64,000 bases of DNA from a bacterium (GTDB taxonomy: Bacteria > Planctomycetota > UBA1135 > UBA2386): positions 62,001 through 126,000 of the forward strand of contig JAUILN010000021.1 in assembly GCA_030432695.1 (NCBI GenBank). Reading direction: 5' to 3'. This document shows, one piece after another, positions 54,293 to 62,150 of the stretch. Each line of letters begins with the position of its first letter. Position 1 is the stretch's first letter. The notes beneath the pieces were generated by a model that was given only the letters and a program-made list of their open reading frames with translations, had not been told where the DNA came from and did no database searches. Made by a program: the position numbers and the translations under genes.

Positions 54293-54607
54293 CAGGATGG
54301 GAATCGAGAGGGCCAGCCGGCATACGCCGACCTGGGAACGAGGGTTCGAGATCCGGTCCTTCGTCGGATCTCGCGGGAAGACCGGGAGTGTAGGTCGACT
54401 TTCTGGTTTGCGAAGGGGCCGAAGCGACTTGGTGGCAACTGCCCGGCTGCCCCGAAGAGCCTCGCTTCGAGTGGATCGAATCGAGGAGATGCATCCATCG
54501 GAGATCCCGCGAAGAAAGGCCGCGCTTCGCAGTGACGTTGCGTGCCGGGGGGTCGTCCCCCCGTCGCTCCGCGCTAACGTCTGGCGCTCGCAATCAGGAA
54601 CCCTCCC
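54293..54607. promoter_or_regulatory. Divergent intergenic region with a strong hairpin
   Basis: These 315 bases separate two divergent secreted-protein genes. At 54546-54563 is a perfect 7-bp hairpin, CGGGGGG-TCGT-CCCCCCG, about 45 bases before the ATG at 54608; it could be an attenuator or 5'-UTR structure. AGGAA lies just before that ATG. No gene is supported here. Confidence 0.5.
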
Positions 54608-55432
54608 ATGCAACGACTCCCGCTCCTGCTCTCCTCCCTCCTCGTCGTGTGCGGGCTCGCACTGCCCGCGACGGCGCAGCTCTCCAACCTCACCAACGGC
54701 ACGGTGCCGCGCATTGCGACGCCGAACATCCAGCCGTGCTCGACCGCGCCGGAACCCTACTACTTCCAGGTGCAGGGCACGGTCTCGCGGCAGCTCGCGC
54801 CGAACGAGGAGATCCGCCTCCTGATCCGTCCGATCCTCCTCAATGGTGGGCCGATCTTCGGCTGTGAGTGGATCTCGCAGTGCTTCCGCCCGACGCCCGA
54901 TGCACAGGGCAACTTCACCGCCATCGGTCAGTTCGGTACCAATGGACAACAGCGCAGCTGGTTCTCCGGCGCGCAGGCCGACGCCCAGTTCGCGATCGTC
55001 GACACCAATGCCGGAGTCGGCGTCTGCATCGCCAATCCGCAGCTCGTGTCGGTGGCGATCTCGAACGTGACCCGCATCAACATCGACCCTTCGATCCCGA
55101 CGCTGTTCGACTTCCAGATCCCCTGCGCGGGCAGCGCGGCCGACGTGCAGGGCACGCCGACGCCGGGTCAGACCGTCACCTGGCAGCTCCCGCAGCAGGG
55201 TGCGGTGATCTTCGGCTTCGCCGACACCACCGGCTTCCTGTTCCAGGGCTGCCAGATCTACTTCACCTCCGGTTCGCCGTTGGTGATCGTCAACACCGAC
55301 GCGACCGGCTTGCTGTCGCTGCCGATCCCGATGGACCCCGCGCTGCTCGGCACCGATGTCGGGACTCAGGGCATCCAGGTGACGGGCGGCGTGCTGGACA
55401 TGACCCAGCCGACCTACGTGTCGATCCGATGA
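54608..55432 (+). CDS. Secreted protein, paralogue of 52380-53201
   Basis: A 274-residue protein with a signal peptide ending LPATAQ. It shares with its paralogue VPRIATPN, PEPYYFQVQGTVS, LLIRPILL, CEWISQCFRP and FGTNGQQRSWFSG, and ends in the module GLLSLPIPMDPALLGTDVGTQ. The stop overlaps the start of the GH81 gene by ATGA, so the two should be translated together and may act on the same substrate. Confidence 0.78.
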   Translation: MQRLPLLLSSLLVVCGLALPATAQLSNLTNGTVPRIATPNIQPCSTAPEPYYFQVQGTVSRQLAPNEEIRLLIRPILLNGGPIFGCEWISQCFRPTPDAQGNFTAIGQFGTNGQQRSWFSGAQADAQFAIVDTNAGVGVCIANPQLVSVAISNVTRINIDPSIPTLFDFQIPCAGSAADVQGTPTPGQTVTWQLPQQGAVIFGFADTTGFLFQGCQIYFTSGSPLVIVNTDATGLLSLPIPMDPALLGTDVGTQGIQVTGGVLDMTQPTYVSIR

Positions 55433-58140
55433 CGATCCGCAGGCTCGGCATCGTCGCGGGTCTCGCGGTCGCGCTTCCGGTCTTCGTCACGGGTGCCGAA
55501 TCCTCGTTGCCCGCGCAGTCGCAGCCGGAGGGGCGCGGCAGCTACGCGCTGTCGCCGCCGGCCGGAGGAGCGACGCCGAGCGACGCCAGCGGCCGCGCCG
55601 TGGCCCCGCGGGTCGGTCCGTCCGTGACCGGCGCCGCGCCGACCAACGACTGGTGGTCGTCGCTGATCTTCCCGCGCGCCAATGCCTTCTCGGAGGTCAT
55701 GCACGCGCACCCGTTCGCGGCCGAGGCCCATGCCGACGGTCTCGCCCTCGGTCATGCGAACACGGCGGTGGCCACCGCGGGCGGCTACGACCTGCCGTGG
55801 ACCGAAGACCTGCGCGTGCGGGTCGCCGGACTCCGTAGCGGCGCTGCGGTGGCAGATGCGTGGAGCGACTGGACGGTCACCGCCGCGTGGCGTGACGGCC
55901 CGCGCACGCTCCGCGCGACCCTTGGACACGGCCTGCCCTACGTGCAGTGCGAGGTTGCCGGCGGCCGCGCGCAGATCGCGTTCGCGAGCGCGCCGATCGT
56001 GCGCAGCAATGTCGGTGGCGTGTTGTTCGTCGACATCCGCGGCCGCAGCTACGGTCTGTTCGCGCCCGGCGGAGCGGTCTGGAACCGCACCGGCAACCTG
56101 TTCGATTCGGACCTCGCCGGTCTCGGCTTCTTCAGCGTTGCCGTGCTGCCCGATCGCCAGCCGGCCACGTTCCAGCTGTTCCAGGACCACGCCTTCGCGT
56201 GGATCACCGACACCCGGGTGGCCTGGAGCTACGACGAGACGACCGCGCGCCTCGACACGTTGCACACCGTCAGCACACAGGCGCGGCAGGGGACCGAGAC
56301 CCGTACCCTGCTGGCGCTGTATCCGTTCCAGGCCCGCAATCTGCTCGGCGCCGTGCCGCGCACCGAGTCGTACGCATCGCCGCGCGGCGCGATGCCACTG
56401 CTGATCGGCAACACGTTCACCACGCGCCTGCCGTTCGACGGCGTCCTGCCGGGCTTGCCGCCGGTACCCGTGGGCACCCCGGGCTTCGACCGACGTCGCT
56501 TGGAGATCGCACTCGAAGCCGTTGCCGACCAACCCTGGCAGCAGATCGTGCCGGGCAACCTCGACACCTACTGGACCGGCAAGGCCCTGGGGCGCGCGGC
56601 GGCGCTGGTGGAGATCGCGCAGCAACTCGGCCGTGCCGATCTGCGCGATCGCCTGTTGCTCGCGTTGCGCAACCGACTGGAGGATTGGCTCACCGCCGAT
56701 CCCGGTGAGACCGACGCGCTGTTCCACCTCGAGCCGACCTGGGGCACGGTGATCGGCTACCCGGCTTCGTTCGGTGCCGACCGCGAACTCAACGACCACC
56801 ATTTCCACTACGGCTACTTCCTGCAGGCCGCGGCGACCGTGGCGCGTTTCGATCCGGTGTGGGCCGAGGCTCAGGAGTTCGGCGGCATGGTCGAACTGCT
56901 GGTCAAGGACGTCGCCAATGCCGACCGCGGCGACCTCCGCTTCCCGTTCCTCCGCTGCTTCGATCCCTATGCGGGGCATAGCTGGGCCTCGGGCCACGCC
57001 GCGTTCCGCCGCGGCAACAACGAGGAGTCGTCTTCGGAGGCGCAGAACTTCGCCAGTGCCTTGGTGCTTTGGGGTGCGGAGACCGGCGACCGTGGGTGGC
57101 GCGATCTCGGCATCTACCTGCACGCGACCGCCGCGGCGTCGATCCGTGACGCCTGGTTCGACACCACCGGCAGCGGCTTCCCGGCGACCTACCCGCAGGA
57201 CCACGCATCGATCGTCTGGGGCGACGGGGCCGCCTACTCGACCTGGTGGACCAACAACCCCGAGGAGATCCACGGCATCACCTTCCTGCCGTTGACCGGT
57301 GGATCGCTCTACCTCGGACGCGACCCGGCCTACGTGCTGCGGAACCACGCCAACCTGGTGCGCAGCAACGGCGGGCCGGCGAACGAGTGGCTCGACATCA
57401 TCAGCGGGTACCTGGCGTTCGCCGACCCGGCCGCCGCGCTCGCGCAGTGGAACGCGCGGCCCGGCTACGTCTCCGAGGCCGGGGAGTCGCGGGCTCACAC
57501 CGAACACTGGTTGTACTCGCTGAGTGCGCACGGGCAGCTGGAACCTGGGGTGACCGCCTCGGTGCCGACCGCGGCGGTGTTCCGCAAGGCCGCTGGTTCG
57601 GGCGGTGGCTCGGTCCTGACCCACGTCGCCTACAACCCAGAGCCGCGGTGGCGGGCAGTCCGCTTCAGTGACGGTGTGGTGCTGCGCGTGCCGCCGAAGG
57701 CGATGGCCACCGACCGTGGGCACGTCGCGCCGCCGCCTCCACCCGCACCGGCCACGGGGCCGGTCGGTCATGTGGTCAGCACCGAGGTCGTCTACTGTCC
57801 GCGCACCGCCTGCCTGACCGCGGCCACCCCCGTGCCGCTCGGCCAGGTGCTCTACCTGCGGCTGCGCAGTGCGCGGCCGGCCGCGCCGATGGCGCTGCTG
57901 CTGGCGCCCGCCCTCGGGCCGACGCCGCTCGCCGACTTCGACTACTCGGCGCTGTGGTGGGGAGTGCCTCCACTGGCGGTGCAGGGCACCACCAACAACG
58001 CCGGCGACTGGCTGTTCACCGCACCGGTGCTGTCGCAGCGCTTCCCCGGTTCGATCCACCTCGAGGCCTACCTCCTCGATGCCGGCGCGCCCAACGGGAT
58101 CGCGCACCGCAGCAATCCGCTGACGATGACCGTGCGCTGA
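55429..58140 (+). CDS. GH81-type endo-beta-1,3-glucanase
   Basis: A 903-residue secreted protein. After a signal peptide come a beta-sandwich region (NDWWSSLIFPRANAFSEVMHAHP) and an alpha/alpha barrel with the GH81 marks ELNDHHFHYGYFLQAAA, DPYAGHSWASGHA and NNEESSSEAQNF, whose Asp and Glu residues are the catalytic candidates. GH81 enzymes hydrolyse beta-1,3-glucans such as laminarin or curdlan. The final hundred residues are the shared C-terminal module (HLEAYLLDAGAPNGIAHRSN). It is coupled by ATGA to the secreted paralogue upstream. The ATG at 55429 avoids a much longer read-through frame. Confidence 0.92.
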   Translation: MTIRRLGIVAGLAVALPVFVTGAESSLPAQSQPEGRGSYALSPPAGGATPSDASGRAVAPRVGPSVTGAAPTNDWWSSLIFPRANAFSEVMHAHPFAAEAHADGLALGHANTAVATAGGYDLPWTEDLRVRVAGLRSGAAVADAWSDWTVTAAWRDGPRTLRATLGHGLPYVQCEVAGGRAQIAFASAPIVRSNVGGVLFVDIRGRSYGLFAPGGAVWNRTGNLFDSDLAGLGFFSVAVLPDRQPATFQLFQDHAFAWITDTRVAWSYDETTARLDTLHTVSTQARQGTETRTLLALYPFQARNLLGAVPRTESYASPRGAMPLLIGNTFTTRLPFDGVLPGLPPVPVGTPGFDRRRLEIALEAVADQPWQQIVPGNLDTYWTGKALGRAAALVEIAQQLGRADLRDRLLLALRNRLEDWLTADPGETDALFHLEPTWGTVIGYPASFGADRELNDHHFHYGYFLQAAATVARFDPVWAEAQEFGGMVELLVKDVANADRGDLRFPFLRCFDPYAGHSWASGHAAFRRGNNEESSSEAQNFASALVLWGAETGDRGWRDLGIYLHATAAASIRDAWFDTTGSGFPATYPQDHASIVWGDGAAYSTWWTNNPEEIHGITFLPLTGGSLYLGRDPAYVLRNHANLVRSNGGPANEWLDIISGYLAFADPAAALAQWNARPGYVSEAGESRAHTEHWLYSLSAHGQLEPGVTASVPTAAVFRKAAGSGGGSVLTHVAYNPEPRWRAVRFSDGVVLRVPPKAMATDRGHVAPPPPPAPATGPVGHVVSTEVVYCPRTACLTAATPVPLGQVLYLRLRSARPAAPMALLLAPALGPTPLADFDYSALWWGVPPLAVQGTTNNAGDWLFTAPVLSQRFPGSIHLEAYLLDAGAPNGIAHRSNPLTMTVR

Positions 58141-58289
58141 TCCGCGCTGCCGGTGCGGATCGGGAATCCGGGATTTCGCGTCGCACGGGACGTCGTCTCG
58201 GGACCCTGCGCCCTGGTCCCCCCAGGATGATGCGCAGCCTCTCGAACACGATCGATCGCCGCCGCCCGACCCCGGCCCACGCGTGGGCG

Positions 58290-58916
58290 TCAGTCGGTCG
58301 CAGGTCGGTCGAAGGCGCCGAGCTTCTCCAGGCGGAGCGCCAGCCGGGCCCGCGCCCGTCCGAGCAGGGCGCGCACCGCGTCGGGCGAGCGCTCGAGTTC
58401 GCGAGCCACGTCCTCGGTGCTCGCGCCGGCCAGCAGCACCCGTTCGGCCACCAGGCGCTGTTCGACGGTCAGCTCGCGCAGTGCCTGGGCGCAGTAGTCC
58501 TCCAGCTCTGCGGCCCGCGCGTCGCCGCTCGGCGTGGCGAGTTCGCCCGGTCGCACCGCCTCGACCAGCGACGCGAAGCCCGACGGCGTGCTCGGCGGCC
58601 GGCGCTTCTGGGCGCTGAGGTGGCGATGCACGCGCAGCGCCGCGCGGTCGACGATCCGGTGCAGCCAGGTGACGAACTCGCCGCGGGTCGTGCCCGCGAA
58701 GCCGTGGATGCTCCGCACCACCTCGACCATGGCTTCCTGCAGCACGTCGGAGGCGCCGACCCGTCCGCCGAGCCAGCTGCCGAGCAGGTCCCTGGCCTGC
58801 CGGTCGAGCGACGGCAGGACCTCGCGCAGCGCGGTGTCGAGCGCGGCGCCGTCACCCTCACGGGCCCGGTCGAGGAGGGCCTCGAACGACTCGTCCTGCT
58901 CCGAACTGCCGACCAT
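58290..58916 (-). CDS. ECF-type sigma factor divergent from a Ser/Thr kinase
   Basis: A 208-residue sigma-70 family protein. Region 2 is around ASDVLQEAMVEVVRSIHGF and GEFVTWLHRIVDRAALRVHRH; region 4 has the HTH GASTEDVARELERSPDAVRALLGRARARL. It is of the planctomycete type linked to Ser/Thr protein kinases. Only 32 bases separate its start from the kinase start on the other strand, so the promoters must overlap. Confidence 0.88.
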   Translation of the reverse strand: MVGSSEQDESFEALLDRAREGDGAALDTALREVLPSLDRQARDLLGSWLGGRVGASDVLQEAMVEVVRSIHGFAGTTRGEFVTWLHRIVDRAALRVHRHLSAQKRRPPSTPSGFASLVEAVRPGELATPSGDARAAELEDYCAQALRELTVEQRLVAERVLLAGASTEDVARELERSPDAVRALLGRARARLALRLEKLGAFDRPATD

Positions 58917-58948
58917 GCTGGCGTCACTCTATCTTCGGCGACGACTCG

Positions 58949-61900
58949 ATGAACCATCCCGAACCAGAGCGGTCCGACCGCCTCGAGGAGATCCTCGCGC
59001 AGTGCTTCACCGAACTCGAGGCCGGTCGCGAGCCGGATCTCGACGCGCTCTGCGCGGACGATCCGGCGTTGCGCGCGGACGTCGCCCGCCTGTTGGACCG
59101 ACAGGCCGCGTTCGAGCGGCAGGTCCGCACTCCGCGACCCGACCCGTCCCGCGCGACGGGCCCGGCTGCCCTCCCGACCTCGGGCGGGCGACTCGTCGCC
59201 GGGGCGCAGCTCGGTGACTTCGTGGTGCGGCGCTTCCTCGGCGCGGGCGGGATGGGCGAAGTCTACGTCGCCGAGCAGTTGCCCCTGGGCCGTGAGGTCG
59301 CGCTGAAGATCCTCGGTCGGGCCGGTCACCTGGACGGCCGCGCGCGGCTGCGCTTCCAGCGGGAGGCGACGATCACCGCCGCGTTGAACCATCCGCACAT
59401 CGTGCCGGTGTACGCGACCGGCGAGAGCGGCGGCATCGACTACCTCGCGATGAAGCTCATCGACGGGGAACCGCTCCCCGCGGCGGTCGCCGGGCGGCCG
59501 CGGGTCGCCGCTCGGCACGCCGTCGAACTGGCCCGTGCGCTGCAGGCCGCCCACGAGGTCGGTGTGGTGCACCGCGACGTGAAGCCGGCGAACGTCCTGG
59601 TGGAGGATGGGGAGGCGCGACTGCTCGACTTCGGTCTCGCCCGCGTCGACACCGGCGAGACCCTGACCCGCGGCGATGCTGCACCCGGGACCCTGCCGTA
59701 CATGGCGCCGGAGCAGCTCTCGGGGACGGGGCCGCGGATCGACCCGCGCATCGACGTCTACGGCCTTGGCGCGACGCTCTACGAAATGCTCGCGGGACGG
59801 CCTCCGTTCCCCGCGGAACCGGCGGCCGCGGCGATCCAGAAGATCCTGCGGGACGATCCGCCACGCCTGCCGCGCGGCGTGGACACCGACCTCGGGGTGA
59901 TCGTCCTGAGGGCCCTGGAGAAGGACCCCACCCGTCGCTTCCAGTCGGCCGCCGAGTTCGCCGCCGACCTCGAGCGCTACCTGCGCCACGAGCCGATCCG
60001 CTCGTCGCCCACCAGCGCGTTCCGGCGGGTGGCGAAGCTGGCGCGTCGGCACCCCGTCGCGGCGACCGCCGGGGTCCTGTCGTTCGTCGCGGCCGCGGTC
60101 GTCGGCAGCCTCTTGTGGCTGGATGCGCACCGTGCCGAGCAACGATTCGCGACCCTGGAGTCGACGGTCCGTACCGAGATCACCACCGAACGCTTCGACA
60201 AGGCATCGGTGGCGTTGGCCGCGCTGCGGGCTTCGCACCCGGGCGACCCGCGCGTCGAGGCCCTCGCCGAGGAGCTGCGGCAGGGTCGGCGGTTCACCGT
60301 GCTGCTCTGCGAAGTGCAGCAGACCGAGCGGGGACTGGTGGCACTGTCTCGTCACGTCGAGGAGCTCGCGCTGGTCCCGTCCCTGGCCGATGATCCACGG
60401 CTGGAGTTCCTGCGCGCCGGGATCGCCTACCAGCGCGGTGACCTCGACACGGCGCGAGGCCATGCGGCGACCTTCGAGGATTCCGGCTTCTGTCCGCGCG
60501 TGGCAGCGGCGCTGTTGGCGCTCGTCGACGGTGACGATCCGGTGTCGGTCCTCGATGCGACCGAGCCTGTTGGCGATCCCGCGGTGCGCTGCGAGGAGCA
60601 CCTGCTCGCCGAGCAGGTGCTTCGGATCGGCGATGGTTCGCTTGACGCGCGGGAGGCGGAGGTTCTCGCCGCCGAGGACCTGCAGCCCTCCAGCGTCCGG
60701 GCCCGCACCGCCCTGGTGACCCTGCTGCAGGCGCAGGGTCACCAGCGGGCCGCCTACGAGGTGCAGCGCGGCATCGCTCAGGTCGACGAGTTCCACGGCG
60801 ATGCGATCATCGAACTTGCCTCGTTGAGCGGTTGGCTGGCGTTGGGTCTGAGGTTCTCGAAACACGGCTCCGACGGGCCGGGCGCCGGGTCGGCCGAGCG
60901 GGCGCTCGAGCGCTGGGTCGAGCGCGGGCGGACCCATCTGGAGCGCGCCGAGCGCTACCTCGCCGAGTCGTCGGTGGGAGATCGCGAGGCGGTCGACGAC
61001 ATGCTGCAGTTGGTGCGTTGGTCGGTAGAGGTTGCCGAGGGGGTTTCCGACGACTTCTGGGAGCAGTGGCGGAGTCGGAGGGACCTGCGGGACTTCGGGC
61101 GGTACTGGCAGCTCGGCTACTACGCGGCGAGTCAGACCGGCCTGACGCCGGAGCTGTTGGACGACCTGCGCAGCGCGGCGGCGGACGTCGAGTCGACGTC
61201 CGCCGCGATCGCCCTGCGGCGGTTGACGATGCAGGTCGACTGCCAGCTCCTTGCCCGATCGGTCGGGTCGGCGCGGGTGGTCACCGATCCCCGGGCGGTC
61301 GAGCGACTGCGGGGGATGGTCACCGAACTGCGGGAGATGGCTCAGCGGGCTCGCGATCTCGGAGACCGCCTCGAGCAGGGCAAGTCGCTGCAGATGATCG
61401 CCGGTATCCACGAGATCCTCGGCGAACGCGAGCTGGCGATGCGGGCCGCGCAGGCCGCCTGCGACGTCTACTTCGATCCCGGGATGGCCTGCATCTACAC
61501 CCGTCCCCTCGGCGCGCAGATCTACTGGCGCGCGAAGACCGCTCCCGGCGAGCCGGCGTTCGCCGATCCGCGTCTGGCGCGACACCTGGAACTGGCCTGG
61601 CACTGGAACACGCGGATCGCGAACGAGCTCCACGAGTCTCGGTTCGCGCCGTGGAAGCTTCACCAGCAACGCTTCTGGTTGGCGTTCGAGCGCGACGACA
61701 CCCCCCACATGCTGAAGTCGGCGCCGCACGCGCTCGGTGCACCGATGCTCCTGGACGACGAGCGATCGATGATCGAGCGGACCCTCCACGATGGATTGCC
61801 GCCCCTCGAGATCCTGTTCTCGGAAGCCACCGAGACCTCCGTCCGGAGGGCCCGGCTCTACCGTCTGCTCCACAACGCGCTCCTCCACTACCAGGAGGTC

Positions 61901-62041
61901 GATGACGACGCGGAGCTGCGGCGGATCGCCCGCAGTTGGCTGGAGCGCGACGACCTCGCGTTCGCCCGGGAGGCGGAGGAGTCCGAGGAGCGTTGGCGGG
62001 TGATGTGGGCTTGGATCCGGCGGGTCGCCGCAGGGGGCTAA
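58949..62041 (+). CDS. Membrane Ser/Thr protein kinase with large C-terminal domain
   Basis: A 1030-residue PASTA-less Hanks-type kinase. An N-terminal helical part (residues 1-75) is followed by the kinase domain: Gly loop LGAGGMGEVY, VALKIL lysine, HRDVKPANV (catalytic Asp 210), DFGLA (Asp 227), YMAPEQ and R-motif DPTRRFQ. A membrane helix lies at about 365-390 (GVLSFVAAAVVGSLLWL). The remaining 640 residues are mainly helical and may be degenerate TPRs. The neighbouring ECF sigma factor is the likely target or partner, as in known sigma/kinase pairs. boxC follows on the same strand. Confidence 0.9.
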   Translation: MNHPEPERSDRLEEILAQCFTELEAGREPDLDALCADDPALRADVARLLDRQAAFERQVRTPRPDPSRATGPAALPTSGGRLVAGAQLGDFVVRRFLGAGGMGEVYVAEQLPLGREVALKILGRAGHLDGRARLRFQREATITAALNHPHIVPVYATGESGGIDYLAMKLIDGEPLPAAVAGRPRVAARHAVELARALQAAHEVGVVHRDVKPANVLVEDGEARLLDFGLARVDTGETLTRGDAAPGTLPYMAPEQLSGTGPRIDPRIDVYGLGATLYEMLAGRPPFPAEPAAAAIQKILRDDPPRLPRGVDTDLGVIVLRALEKDPTRRFQSAAEFAADLERYLRHEPIRSSPTSAFRRVAKLARRHPVAATAGVLSFVAAAVVGSLLWLDAHRAEQRFATLESTVRTEITTERFDKASVALAALRASHPGDPRVEALAEELRQGRRFTVLLCEVQQTERGLVALSRHVEELALVPSLADDPRLEFLRAGIAYQRGDLDTARGHAATFEDSGFCPRVAAALLALVDGDDPVSVLDATEPVGDPAVRCEEHLLAEQVLRIGDGSLDAREAEVLAAEDLQPSSVRARTALVTLLQAQGHQRAAYEVQRGIAQVDEFHGDAIIELASLSGWLALGLRFSKHGSDGPGAGSAERALERWVERGRTHLERAERYLAESSVGDREAVDDMLQLVRWSVEVAEGVSDDFWEQWRSRRDLRDFGRYWQLGYYAASQTGLTPELLDDLRSAAADVESTSAAIALRRLTMQVDCQLLARSVGSARVVTDPRAVERLRGMVTELREMAQRARDLGDRLEQGKSLQMIAGIHEILGERELAMRAAQAACDVYFDPGMACIYTRPLGAQIYWRAKTAPGEPAFADPRLARHLELAWHWNTRIANELHESRFAPWKLHQQRFWLAFERDDTPHMLKSAPHALGAPMLLDDERSMIERTLHDGLPPLEILFSEATETSVRRARLYRLLHNALLHYQEVDDDAELRRIARSWLERDDLAFAREAEESEERWRVMWAWIRRVAAGG

Positions 62042-62045
62042 TTCG

Positions 62046-62057
62046 GCAGTATAGTGC
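62046..62057. promoter_or_regulatory. Candidate BoxR-type operator upstream of boxC
   Basis: GCAGTATAGTGC lies 93 bases before the boxC ATG and starts four bases after the kinase stop codon. It is one base away from the perfect palindrome GCACTATAGTGC, and matches the site next to the BoxR-like regulator start (47417-47428) at 11 of 12 bases. Confidence 0.6.
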
Positions 62058-62150
62058 GTGAATCCGCCGGTGTTCCCGCGGCGACATGCGCTATCGTGCT
62101 TGAGACGACGGCTCAGGTGCTCTACCGTGCTGCGCCCGAAGCCCGCCGCC

